This document shows positions 1 to 10,117 of a DNA stretch of 64,000 nt, in pieces. The position numbers were made by a program, and so were the translations under genes. The stretch comes from Bisporella sp. PMI_857 (Eukaryota; Ascomycota; Leotiomycetes; Helotiales; Helotiaceae), in the NCBI GenBank assembly GCA_021307315.1, contig JAJSPD010000028.1, forward strand, positions 574,209 through 638,208, given 5' to 3'. The stretch's first letter is position 1, and the number at the start of each line of letters is the position of its first letter. The notes beneath the pieces are model-generated. The model was not told the DNA's origin. It saw only the letters and a list, made by a program, of their open reading frames with translations, and made no database searches.

Positions 1-682
1 TTAGTATCGTTATCAGCATTACTCATTTGGGCATTACTATGATCCAGCGGGCTAGGGCTTTTGAGTTGATTCGATCCTCATAGCATGTCGTATTTTTTCT
101 GTAAATAAATAGCTCTTCACAGCTTTTGTACACATCGGAGTCTGGAGCGGGTGGGGAGGCGGGCCTTATATGGTTGTAATTTTCTCGACGAGAGATGGGA
201 CTTTCACTCATGGTCCTGGATATAAGGGTTGGTATACCTTGATGCATCAGCGGCGTTAGAACGGATGTCCAATACCAGAATATAAAAAAAATATTCAGCC
301 AACAAACATAAAAAGTTCGAGCCAGCAGCGTCTCATCCAAGATAGGTTTCTACGTTTCGATGTTCCGTGATATCCATTAATCCAGCTGATTCATCCAACA
401 AAAACATATCCCATTACGTGAGATATGTTTTAGCTTGCTGATGCAAGGTTATAATAGCGTCTGACACTTCAGCTATTTAACCGTAAGGTTTTAATACTAT
501 AATTAACTACTATTTTCTCGATATCGGTGATTTTGACCCCTGATTTCAGCAGTATCTCTTGTAGAATTCCTTGAAGTTACAATACAAAGCACAGCTTGTT
601 GTTAAGCTAGCAACGAAGTGACCCGTTTAAAATACATATAAGAGCTCAGAAGTACCTGATATCCTTGTTCGTATTATACAGC
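1..682. other. Gene-poor window edge
   Basis: No gene can be supported here. A 105-codon minus-strand open frame (23-340) has a hydrophobic start but no recognisable domain, no intron signals and no homologous look, so it is not called. The sequence is moderately AT-rich and forms the 3' flank of the HNH-like gene that ends at 683. Confidence 0.5.
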
Positions 683-1973
683 CTAGACTCTTTCTCCCTC
701 TCTGTCTCTATCTCCTTCTACCTCTGCTATACTAACATGCTTAGGATGGAGAACATAATTTGGTTTTGCTGGCGAGGAAAGACACTTTTCAGAAAGGAGT
801 GAGAAGTCCTCTATATCATCATCTAATCCAGGAACTCCCTCACTTGCGTTATCTAAGTCTGACTCTGAGCCTATGCCCAGCCAGTCCTCCCAACCAACGT
901 CGACAGCACCCGCCATGCCCTGGATCCGCTGAAGGAACCATTGTAGCTCGAGTAGCTCGAAACTCGGTAATGGTTTTTGTACTGGATTATCGGTTCGAAG
1001 CTCGAAAAAATCGCCAGATCGTATCTTTTTCCCGTTCTTATCGAATAGCCAAATATGACCTCCATGGGCTCCCGTGGTTTGTTCGAGGCCTTGGGTAGAA
1101 ATCGGTAAAGTTGTAAAACTCATTCTTGGAAGAGAGCCCTGTTGTTTCTCTTGCCAAAAGAATTGCACCTTTAAGATCTTCTTATCGTCCGACTCAGAGA
1201 TTGGTTTAAGGGCAAATAGTCCTCGCCCCCAACATGCATGTACTTGATGCGCTAATGAAATAAGGTTATAGACCTCTTCGTGACCCTTTTCGTGTATGCC
1301 TTGTGGGAAAAGTTTTACTTCCCAAGCTGTAACCTTTTCCTCGGGCCAGAACATCCTCAAATGATTCCAAAATATATGCCGTGGCTCACCCTTATCTTCC
1401 TTTTGTCTCATTGAGTGATGTGGGTAGATATGAGCAACTTCTATCATCTCAATCCCTGTTAAAACACAGCAAAAATTATCTCTCTCTTCGGCTCGCTTTT
1501 TAGTATTCACATCTCGAGGGAGTGGTGTTGGTGAATCTAAAGTCTTTTGTCTCTTTGGAGGTGGAGGCAAGGTAGAAGGTGATTGGCCTGAATTTGGCGC
1601 TGTCGATATTTGTGGTGGAGGTAAGGTAGAAGGTGATAGGCCTGAATTCGACGCTGTTGATTTTTGTGGTGTAGGTGTCCTTGGTGTTGAGGGGCGTGAT
1701 TGGTATCTAGGAGAAGGACCCCCTATAAAGTTCTTATCAGCTTATATTAAAGCAGAGGAATCTGCTATTTGACTTACAATGGCGGACCATTTGGCTAGTA
1801 ACAAAAAGAGCACCCTCAATAACCCTGGGGGGTTCGTGCAAAAGTTGTTCAAGGGCACTGAGGTCGCAAATCTGGCACGCAGCCCAGAAGTGTGGTGTGA
1901 CATTACCGAATGTTTCTTGTAGACGCTCGAGTAGGGCGACTCGTTCTGTACTAGGGAGATTGAAGTCTTCCAT
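683..1973 (-). CDS. HNH nuclease-like domain protein (two exons)
   Basis: Two-exon gene, about 411 aa. Exon 1 is 1973-1778, beginning MEDFNLPST; the intron 1777-1723 (55 nt) has donor GTAAGT, branch GCTGATAAG and acceptor TTTATAG; exon 2 is 1722-683. The splice joins the frames exactly. The second half carries the fungal HNH_2 pattern: a basic start (KKRAEERDNFCCVLTG), the invariant AHIYPHH, then FWNHLRMFW and the late HACWGRGLFALKPI block. C-terminal residues are acidic. Between exon 1 and the domain lies a proline/serine linker holding a 54-nt tandem duplication (STAxNSGxSPSTLPPP twice). Such proteins are common in expanded accessory sets of Leotiomycetes and Dothideomycetes; whether they cut DNA is unproven. 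The ATG at 1973 was chosen because frames upstream run into a 15-nt simple repeat. Confidence 0.8.
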
Positions 1974-1984
1974 TGCGTGTATCG

Positions 1985-2040
1985 ATACTCTGTGTGTTGA
2001 TGTTCCATGTGTCGATGTCCCGTATGTCGATGTTAGATGT
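1985..2040. repeat. Short imperfect tandem repeat, period ~15 nt
   Basis: About three imperfect copies of a unit like TGTCGATGTYCCRTA lie immediately 5' of the HNH-like gene start on its template. They would read as GTSTH-like repeats if translated from an upstream start, which is why the downstream ATG is preferred. Confidence 0.55.
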
Positions 2041-2535
2041 GGTATGACGTAGTGCCAACGGCACAGCAATGCACTAGCGGCCGCATGGCGCGTTTCCTAA
2101 TGTGGAATAACCCAGCATGAATATTACTACAATTATATTCTTCAAAGCAGTAATGTAACGACTTGAAGTATATTGCATGCTTTTTATTTTATTTTATTAT
2201 CAGGATATAATACTTGACGAAAACAAATCTCAAGTGTGATGAAATGGCTGGAATTGCTGGGCTGAGAAGCATACAATTGAAGTAGTATTCTCGAAAATTC
2301 ATTACGATATGAATACAAAAGTCCCATCCCAACGGTGGTGGATTGCATCAGCCAATTACGCCTCCTGTGCTTGAAACTCATCAAGTCCAATGAGCAGACA
2401 CACTAGAGTCATGAGAAGGACGAAGTGCTCGGTGCTGTTAGGATATTTTAAATCCATCGCACCTGCTTTAAGCACGAGGATAAGCTTCTGTAAAGGTTAA
2501 GTTAAAATAAAGGAAGATACCGTCCTAATAGACTT

Positions 2536-5475
2536 TCATTCCTGTGCAGTCTCATGCAGGTGTGGAAATGTGCCCATGGCTAGGCGTCCATTATACAACC
2601 CTTGATAAACGTTGTTAGGTCGTCGTGGAACTTCAGGCAAATCCTGATATTCTCCTTCAGCATCTTGGTCTTTCGGTGTGATACCCTTCGCTCTGAACCG
2701 ATCTAGCTCAGCCAAAGCCATATCGTGGCCTCTGGAAAGGGCTAAATGGCGTGGAGTTGCCCCGTGATCATCAATGGCATCAATGTATGCTCCGTGTTCC
2801 AGCAGAAGCTTACAAATCTCGGCATGTCCATTCGTAGTGGCCCAGTGAAGGGGGGACCAGCCGTCATACTCAACAATGTTAGGATTTGCGCCAGCTTGGA
2901 GAAGAAGCTCGACGCTCGCTGTACTGCCCATTTCCGATCCCCATATCAACGCGGTGTCTCCACAGTCTGATACAGCGTTGACGTCCACCCGTGTATGGAT
3001 GTATCCTGCAACGAACCAAGATAGATCGAGATATGCTGCAATGTGAAGCTGGGTGCCTTCTCTCGGTGTGGAAGCAGTCCCATAGTGAGTAAAGAAAAAT
3101 AGTAGTCTCATCAACATATCGCGATTCATCTGCGTGCTCAGCAGTTCGAGTGTTAATCTAAGAAGGTTCTGATTAGGTTGCTTCAAATTTCTGAGGTGGA
3201 AGGCCCAGTATTCAGCCGCATAACTCAAGAACGGCCACTTCCTTAGAATGTCATGCATCAAGTCTTCGTATTCCAAAGGCACGATTCTACCGGGATATAT
3301 GTTGTATACTTCGATAAGTAGTCCATCCTGGAGCAAGTACTTCAGACACACCGTTGTAATTTGAATTTCGGCTTCCCCAGGCTGCCAGAAAATTTCGTGA
3401 AGCTGCTCTGTCGATGTGCGGTATGCATAGGTTTCGAGAAAATCCTGTGCACTTTGATGAACAAACCGAACCTTTTCATCCGTGATTCTGATCAGCGAAC
3501 CGCAGAGCTGCTTAACATCCCCTATAAAATCATGCCATTCTGAAACGCCTATCTCAATGCAGAGAGCAGCCTTGAGCTCAATAGGACTCATCACACGGAG
3601 GCTGATGAGCATGCAACGCAGTATGCGCCACATGTCGTCGCGACGTGATTTTGGGACATTCTCGAGAATGCCTTCGTAAACGGTAGCTAATGTGAGGGGC
3701 ACTTTTCTAAGACGGGTTGCAATTAAATCGTCTGTGAGACGTTCATCTCTGCGATCTAGCTCTTGGAGTACAAGTACGACCCATAGAAACATGCCTTTAG
3801 CATTAGTATAGAGAAAGTTCTTAATGGCAGATTGAACGTCTAGAGCGAGGTGCCTGCGGTTTCCTAACTGCTCTACACCAGTAACAATTAATGTGTCTAT
3901 ATCGTCTGTGGTGAGAGAATCTGTGATCTCAAAATGTTTCGAAAAGGGGATAATATCAAAGATTTCTTCGTCTGGTCGACTAGTAATAAGGATTTTCAAA
4001 ACTGATCCTGGCCGATTCAAGGTGGGGACTGTTTGATCTTCGACAAGAGAGCCTAGGCACGTTAAAAAGTTGCGGCGAGAATCGTCCGAGCACTCGTCCA
4101 TTCCATCTAATACAATGTATGTCGTTGCAAGTGTCCGAACTTGGATCTGCTGGATCATGCCTAGGAAGACAGATAAAAGCGGTTCCCAAGACCACGATAC
4201 ATGCCCCTTAAAGGCAAGGATATCGTACTGTCGTCGAAGCAGCTGGTAGAGATCTGGCATCTGATGAATCAACTGGCCGATAAGGGTCCGTAATGCAGCT
4301 AGTGCAGTTCCTTCGTCATCGACATTGACTTTCTGAAAAAAGAAATATAGCAGTAGATTGTTTTCTAGTTTTTGTTCCTTTTGACCTTGGTTTTGAGGCA
4401 AGTCGGTGGTAGGTTTTCGCTGAAGAGCGTTTATGATATGAGCCGCAATTGTAGTTTTGCCACAGCCGGCGCTTGCTGTAATATAGAGCAGATCTGAACA
4501 GTCGCTTGTCCTCCATTCCTGAAATCGGGATTCGTTGAGAAACCATTGGCATGCTGTTTGATACCGCGTCATAGCTCTGTTCCGAAGACCTTCTTGATTA
4601 GTTGGGGTGAGGGATGCAAGGCAAATCCTTGACTTGTCTGCCATTTACTCAGAGATTATCCAAAAGTAGGGGGAGTAAAATCTACCTTGCTTATACAAGT
4701 CATCGATTCTGAGACAATTGATAGTCTTACTCGTTGAACGCTTGTCGATCTCATCACGGAGCCGTATAAATGCATTTTCCCTCCCCTCGCCATAAATAAG
4801 CGGCATATGGATGTCGAAAACACCCATAAGGGAGTATGCTTTGTCTTCTTGGCGTTTAGTCTCTCGATTTGCTGCCCATGAAATTCGCTCAGAGACGGAG
4901 AAACAAGACAGAGAACTCCCTCTAAGAGCATTAACGGGAATCCCTGTTGCCGCGTGAACTTGTTGTTCGAGTGATTGCTTGTCACCTAGTCGTTTGCCTT
5001 CCCTAGAAAAGAACTCAACCGATACTGGAGCGATCAGCTCTTGAAGGGTCCAGCCCCGAGTAAACCATCTACTATTGCGAAAAGCTGATTCCCACATAAA
5101 TGCAGAGAACTGAATATTTTTATCAGAGTTGTTTGTCGAAAGATCTGACAGGTACACATAGCATTTAGACGCTTCACGATACCAACGAAACATAGAATTA
5201 ATAGCCTCCGAGAGCTCGGTATTATTCGATTTATCGATACAACAAGTGTCTACCCAGGCGTACTGAAGGCCATCTCTAATAGCTTGTTCTGCGCAGAACC
5301 GAATCTTTCTATAGCCGGCCTTGCTCTTCCCCACACCTCCTGTCAAGTCTTGAAAGGTGGCTTCCTCATCATCGTTACCCCAAGTATGTGAAAGTATTGC
5401 ATAGGGAGGAATGTTGTCGATAAGATCTTTGGTTAGGCTGAACTCGCCATTATTTTTAAGTTCTAAAAGGCGCAT
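2536..5475 (-). CDS. HET-NACHT-ankyrin NLR protein (heterokaryon incompatibility type)
   Basis: One gene of about 963 aa split by a single 48-nt in-frame intron. Exon 1 is 5475-4686 and encodes a HET domain: LSHTWG near residue 30, AWVDTCCIDK near 90, MFRWYREASKCYVYLSDL, then WFTRGWTLQELIAP. The intron 4685-4638 (GTAGAT...GGCAG) contains the TGA at 4645-4647 that otherwise separates two open frames. Its removal joins HET to CLASLTPTNQ, the linker expected in HET-D/HET-E-type proteins. Exon 2 (4637-2536) encodes a NACHT NTPase with Walker A SAGCGKTT (about residues 319-326), Walker B IVLDGMDEC (about 438-446), winged-helix/HQSAQDFL region, then four ankyrin-like repeats (about 790-905). Family knowledge: such STAND proteins trigger incompatibility or cell death on ligand sensing. 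The ankyrin units are diverged rather than near-identical, so no recent repeat expansion is seen. Confidence 0.88.
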
Positions 5476-6379
5476 AATTGCACAGTATCGGGATCTCGTG
5501 TCTCAATAAGTACGTAGTGGCATCATAAATCGTTGGTCCCCCTCCCGAATATAGTAATGATAAAGTCTTGTGTAGTGGTAGATTCTCAACAGGCGGGCCT
5601 TGCGAAGTCAGAAGAGTAGCAAAGATATAGTGGCAATTAAGAAATCCACTGGCAAGCACGATTGGAGTAATAAAGGCCATGAAACTAATGGAATCACCCG
5701 TACTAGCCCAAATCCTATTGTGATATTGGCGCAAACATGTTCAGGATAGGAACAAAAGGGTTATAGGATAGAAGAAGGTCGTCGGTGTCAAAATATGATT
5801 CAGCTGCAAGATGCTAATTTCTTGGCGTCATGACCCAACGATGCTACTTCCTTAGAGCAGTGGCTCATAATGTCAAGTTACAACATGATGACGAAGAACA
5901 ATTAACCAGAATTATTCTATTGATTTGACTATGTGGCTTATTTGAAACTTAAGAGTGTGCAAGAGGAAAATATTCAAGGGTATCATCCGTGTCAAAGAGT
6001 ACTTCGTACACGCCCAAATATTCCAGTTTTCCCCATCTGTACACGCTTAGGCTAGGTACTGTTACTTTTAAGAATTTACTGGTATTTTGCATGGCTTTTT
6101 GCATTATAAACACTGGAATACACCCATTACTGCTTATTACTACAGCTGATTATTAAAACATCAGTAGCATTATATACTCCTTGGTTTGTTTGGGACCTGT
6201 ACTATTTTCGCCCGTAAAGTAGTAATAAAATCCAACTGAATAAAGAAAAGCACCAATTTGGCTAATACTGCCCCACTGCGGCCGCTTAGATTTCTTGGCA
6301 AAAAGGCACTTCGCATCATTGTCAACATTGCCCCTCCTCCATTTACATCATACCTTTCAAAAACGCAGAACTGTACAAT
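5476..6379. promoter_or_regulatory. Intergenic region between divergent NLR and Rqc2 genes
   Basis: About 900 nt separate the divergently transcribed NLR and Rqc2 genes, so both promoters must lie here. No gene is supported; a 92-codon minus-strand frame overlapping the NLR start (5456-5734) is dismissed because the HET domain begins properly at 5475. AT-rich runs occur around 6050-6250. No specific operator is identified. Confidence 0.45.
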
Positions 6380-9300
6380 ATGAAGCAACGCTTTTCTTCT
6401 TTAGATGTCAAGGTAAACACCTTTCTCACTCTCAGAAAACTCCAATATCTGTGGCTTACATGTTACTATCAGGTCATAGCCCACGAACTGTCAGCAGCGC
6501 TCCTCACTTTACGAGTATCCAATATCTACGACCTGTCTACCAAAATCTTCCTTGTTAAATTTGCAAAGCCAAACAACAAGCAGCAGATAATTATTGACTC
6601 CGGTTTTCGATGTCATCTCACAGATTTTGCACGCGCTACTGCCACCGAACCTTCATACTTCGTTACCCGTCTCCGGAAATTCCTGAAGACGAGAAGAGTC
6701 ACGAAGGTAGCACAGGTCGGCACAGACCGGATCATCGAGTTCCAATTTAGCGAGGGACAGTATAGGCTTTTTCTGGAGTTCTATGCCGGAGGTAATATCA
6801 TCTTGACGAGCGAGGACCTCAGTATTCTAGCCTTGCAGCGGATTGTGCCCGAGGGAGAGGGGCAGGAGCAACTGCGGGTCGGACTAAAGTATAGTCTTCA
6901 GAATCGGCAGAATTATGATGGGGTTCCACCACTGACGACTGAGCGATTACGAACGGCGTTACAAAAGGCTGTAGAGCGGGGAGAAGGGACGCTGGTTGCT
7001 GGAAAGAAGATGAAAAAGCCTGCTAAAGATGCTCTACGGAAAGCCCTTGCAGTCTCTATCACGGAGCTCCCGCCTATGCTTGTAGATCATTCTATGCGCG
7101 TGTTACAATTTGACTCGACATTGAAGCCAGGAGATGTATTGGAGAATGAGGGCCTCTTAGAGCACCTTATGCGATGTTTGCAGGATGCGCAGAAGGTTAT
7201 ACAGGATATTACTAGCTCTGATGTTACGAATGGCTATATCATCGCGAAGAAGAAAGAGGGCGCTACGGATGATGATACATCTCGGAAAACGCTAATATAT
7301 GATGATTTTCATCCTTTCCGGCCACGGCAGTTTGAGGAGGATCCTACTTCTACGTTCTTGGAATTTCAAGGGTTTAATAAGACTGTTGACGAGTTCTTCT
7401 CGTCAATCGAGGGACAGAAATTAGAGTCCAGACTTGAAGAAAGAGAGCTTGCTGCGAAGCGGAAAATTGAGGCTGCACGTCAAGATCAGGCGAAACGTTT
7501 GGATGGGTTGCTGGAGGTGCAAGAGCTTAACATTCGAAAAGCTAGTGCATTAGAAGCAAACGCGGAAAGAGTACAGGAAGCTATGGATGCGGTCAATGGT
7601 CTAATCGCGCAGGGCATGGATTGGGTGGAGATTGGGAAGCTCATTGAGCTAGAGCAGAAACGAAACAATCCGGTGGCAGCAATTATTAGGTTGCCTCTGA
7701 ATTTGGAAGAGAATACTATCACGTTGTTGTTAGACGAGGAAGTAGCGGAAGAAGAAGAAGAAGATCCTGGTTACGAAACAGCAAGCGACGTGTCCGACAG
7801 CGAAGATGACGAACGTGAGCAAAAGACTCAGAAGGAACAGAATCAAAAGCAAGCGGAGCAACGGTTGGCCATCGATATCGACCTATCATTGTCACCTTAT
7901 GCCAATGCGAGAGAGTACCACATACAAAAGAAATCTGCAAAGCAAAAGGAGGCAAAAACCTTGGAATCATCAGCGTTGGCGCTGAAAAGTCAGGAAGCTA
8001 AAATTGCACAACACCTCAAGAAGGGCCTAAAGACAGAGAAAGCCGTATTGCGCCCTGTGAGGAAGCAATTGTGGTTTGAAAAGTTTGCATGGTTCATCTC
8101 ATCGGACGGATATCTTGTACTAGGCGGAAAAGATGCTCAACAGAATGAAATTATTTACAAAAAGCATCTGAAAAGAGGGGACATCTACCTCTCTGCTGAC
8201 CTTTCTGGCGCAGCATCGGTCGTTATTAAGAACAATCCCAAGACCCCAGACGCACCAATTCCACCATCAACATTATCGCAAGCTGGAACGTTAGCAGTAG
8301 CGACATCGAGTGCTTGGGATTCGAAGGCTGGCATGTCTGCGTGGTGGGTTAATGCTGATCAAGTGTCCAAGTCTGCCCCTACTGGAGAGTTTCTTCCAGT
8401 CGGTAGTTTCATGGTCCGTGGAAAGAAGAATTTCTTACCCCCTGCTCAACTGATTTTAGGATTTGGCGTCATTTTCCAAATTAGTGACGAAAGTAAGGCA
8501 AAACATGTCAAGCATAGGGTTCAGGAAAGTAGCTCAGCGGCACCTTCTGCCGCGGAGTCGATTGGAGAGCAAGAAAATCCGAAGGCTATCGAAGATGAGG
8601 GCAGTGTGGATGGCGACGAAACAGACTCTGATGTGGACCAGGACGACGAGAATCTGGAGCCTCGAGCCAATCTCCTTCAGACACAACCTAAAGTTCCTGC
8701 AGGAAATAATGAGGAAAAAGTACCGACACAGGAGATATCGGATCTTCACATTTGGGCGGACAAGAAAGAGCCGGAAAATATAGCCGACGAAAATGCTAAG
8801 CCTGAGCCAGAAGTAGATGCTGGAGAAGGCGATCAACCTAATTCAGAATCAGAGGACAATGCCAGCACCTATGCACCATCAACAACCACTACCAATCAAG
8901 GCAAGAAAGGTCCAGCCCCAAGAAAACGCGGCCAGAAGGCGAAAGCCAAAAAGATAGCCGCGAAGTACAAAGATCAAGACGAAGAAGATCGGCTTTTGGC
9001 CCAAAAGATTCTTGGCTCTGTTGCCGGTGTGCAGAAAGCAGAGGTGGAGGCCAAGGCTAAAGCCGAACGAGAAAAAGAACTTGCGTTTCAGAGGGAGAGG
9101 AGGAGGGCCCAGCATCAAAGGACGCAGAACGAGATGGCGGAGCATGAAGCGAAACGAAAGGCTATGCTTGAAAATGACATCCAAATCGATGATGGAGAGG
9201 ACAATGTCAGTGAAATAGAGAGGTTGATAGGCACGGCTTTGCCAGGCGATGAGATATTGGAAGCCATTCCGATGTGTGCCCCTTGGTCAGCGATGGGCAA

Positions 9301-9604
9301 ATGCAAATACAAAGTCAAGCTCCAACCCGGGACTGCGAAGAAAGGCAAAGCGGTTAAGGAGATTCTTAGCAAGTGGACAGAGGGTATCAATCCAAAATGG
9401 GTGGATCAGGAAAGTAAAGATAACGAGAGGATCTGGCCCAGAGAATTAGAACTGCTGAAGGGTTGGAAAGCTGAGGAGATTGTGAATACAATTACGGTAG
9501 GAAAAGTGCGTGTTATGATGAGTGGTGGTGCTGCTGCCGCTGCAAAAGGCTCAGACAACAAAAAAGGCGGCAATTCAAAGGGAGGGAAGGGGAAGAAACG
9601 GTAG
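6380..9604 (+). CDS. RQC2: Ribosome quality control factor Rqc2/Tae2 (NEMF family)
   Basis: About 1054 aa after removal of one 60-nt intron (6413-6472, GTAAAC...ATCAG), which restores the conserved start MKQRFSSLDVKVIAHEL. Exon 1 is 6380-6412, exon 2 is 6473-9604. Domains: NFACT-N from the start to about 510; central coiled-coil; NFACT-R (DUF814) around 540-660 with WFEKFAWFISSDGYLVLGG, QVSKSAPTGEFLPVGSFM and GKKNFLPPAQL; an acidic/lysine-rich linker; and NFACT-C (DUF3441) around 930-1040 with PMCAPWSAMGKCKYKVKL. Family knowledge: Rqc2 binds stalled 60S subunits with peptidyl-tRNA, recruits the ligase Ltn1 and adds C-terminal Ala/Thr tails. Oddity: in the NFACT-R strand usually written YVHADLHGA both histidines are serine here (YLSADLSGA). 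Length fits fungal and animal orthologues. Confidence 0.93.
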   Translation: MKQRFSSLDVKVNTFLTLRKLQYLWLTCYYQVIAHELSAALLTLRVSNIYDLSTKIFLVKFAKPNNKQQIIIDSGFRCHLTDFARATATEPSYFVTRLRKFLKTRRVTKVAQVGTDRIIEFQFSEGQYRLFLEFYAGGNIILTSEDLSILALQRIVPEGEGQEQLRVGLKYSLQNRQNYDGVPPLTTERLRTALQKAVERGEGTLVAGKKMKKPAKDALRKALAVSITELPPMLVDHSMRVLQFDSTLKPGDVLENEGLLEHLMRCLQDAQKVIQDITSSDVTNGYIIAKKKEGATDDDTSRKTLIYDDFHPFRPRQFEEDPTSTFLEFQGFNKTVDEFFSSIEGQKLESRLEERELAAKRKIEAARQDQAKRLDGLLEVQELNIRKASALEANAERVQEAMDAVNGLIAQGMDWVEIGKLIELEQKRNNPVAAIIRLPLNLEENTITLLLDEEVAEEEEEDPGYETASDVSDSEDDEREQKTQKEQNQKQAEQRLAIDIDLSLSPYANAREYHIQKKSAKQKEAKTLESSALALKSQEAKIAQHLKKGLKTEKAVLRPVRKQLWFEKFAWFISSDGYLVLGGKDAQQNEIIYKKHLKRGDIYLSADLSGAASVVIKNNPKTPDAPIPPSTLSQAGTLAVATSSAWDSKAGMSAWWVNADQVSKSAPTGEFLPVGSFMVRGKKNFLPPAQLILGFGVIFQISDESKAKHVKHRVQESSSAAPSAAESIGEQENPKAIEDEGSVDGDETDSDVDQDDENLEPRANLLQTQPKVPAGNNEEKVPTQEISDLHIWADKKEPENIADENAKPEPEVDAGEGDQPNSESEDNASTYAPSTTTTNQGKKGPAPRKRGQKAKAKKIAAKYKDQDEEDRLLAQKILGSVAGVQKAEVEAKAKAEREKELAFQRERRRAQHQRTQNEMAEHEAKRKAMLENDIQIDDGEDNVSEIERLIGTALPGDEILEAIPMCAPWSAMGKCKYKVKLQPGTAKKGKAVKEILSKWTEGINPKWVDQESKDNERIWPRELELLKGWKAEEIVNTITVGKVRVMMSGGAAAAAKGSDNKKGGNSKGGKGKKR

Positions 9605-10117
9605 TTGAGATATATTCGTAACAATCAAATAAACCCCTCCATTCCGCCACTTAAACCCAATAACCTTGACTCTGCAACAAGAGCACTCATCCAGAACATG
9701 CTCCCACCACCATTTAATATATGGTCCGCTGCCCCACGCGGGAATAACAGCTTGCTAGCTAGTTTTCAATTTAGGCCTACTATCAGGTTGTAGTAGCGGA
9801 TTCCGCAGTTCACGCCAGTATTTAGATGGCTATGTATACTTTTCACGAAGGGAATACACTCACCTACAATTCAAAGACAGCATTTGCGACTTGGTCAAGG
9901 ATGCTGATACATTCACATATCACCTTCGCAATTTGCAACACAATAAGCAGATTAACACAAAAATATTTCCCTAATCCTACTAGCTATATCTACATCTCAT
10001 CGCAATCCCTCCCCCATCCTCTAACCCATCATCTAAGCAACTCCCCTACCATGCTCCACACCCTTAACCTCCCCGTTCCACCCTTCCATTCCACAAAAAA
10101 AGAGAATGAAAAAAAAA
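9605..10117. terminator. Convergent 3' flanks of Rqc2 and the four-repeat gene
   Basis: Both neighbouring genes end into this 513-nt stretch, so it holds their polyadenylation regions. AATAAA-like sequence (CAAATAAACC near 9626) follows the Rqc2 stop. No gene is seen; open frames on the plus strand here are short and low in complexity. Confidence 0.4.

Noticed and set aside
1737..2069. Longer N-terminus for the HNH-like gene starting at 2069
   Set aside because: The extra residues come from a simple tandem repeat, while the ATG at 1973 starts ordinary coding sequence leading into the intron.
4645..4647. In-frame TGA between HET and NACHT frames, suggesting two genes or a broken NLR
   Set aside because: It lies inside a 48-nt phase-preserving intron, and the joined protein matches known HET-NACHT architecture.
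5456..5734. 92-codon minus-strand frame upstream of the NLR
   Set aside because: It overlaps the NLR start in another frame, has no domain, and the HET protein begins normally at 5475.
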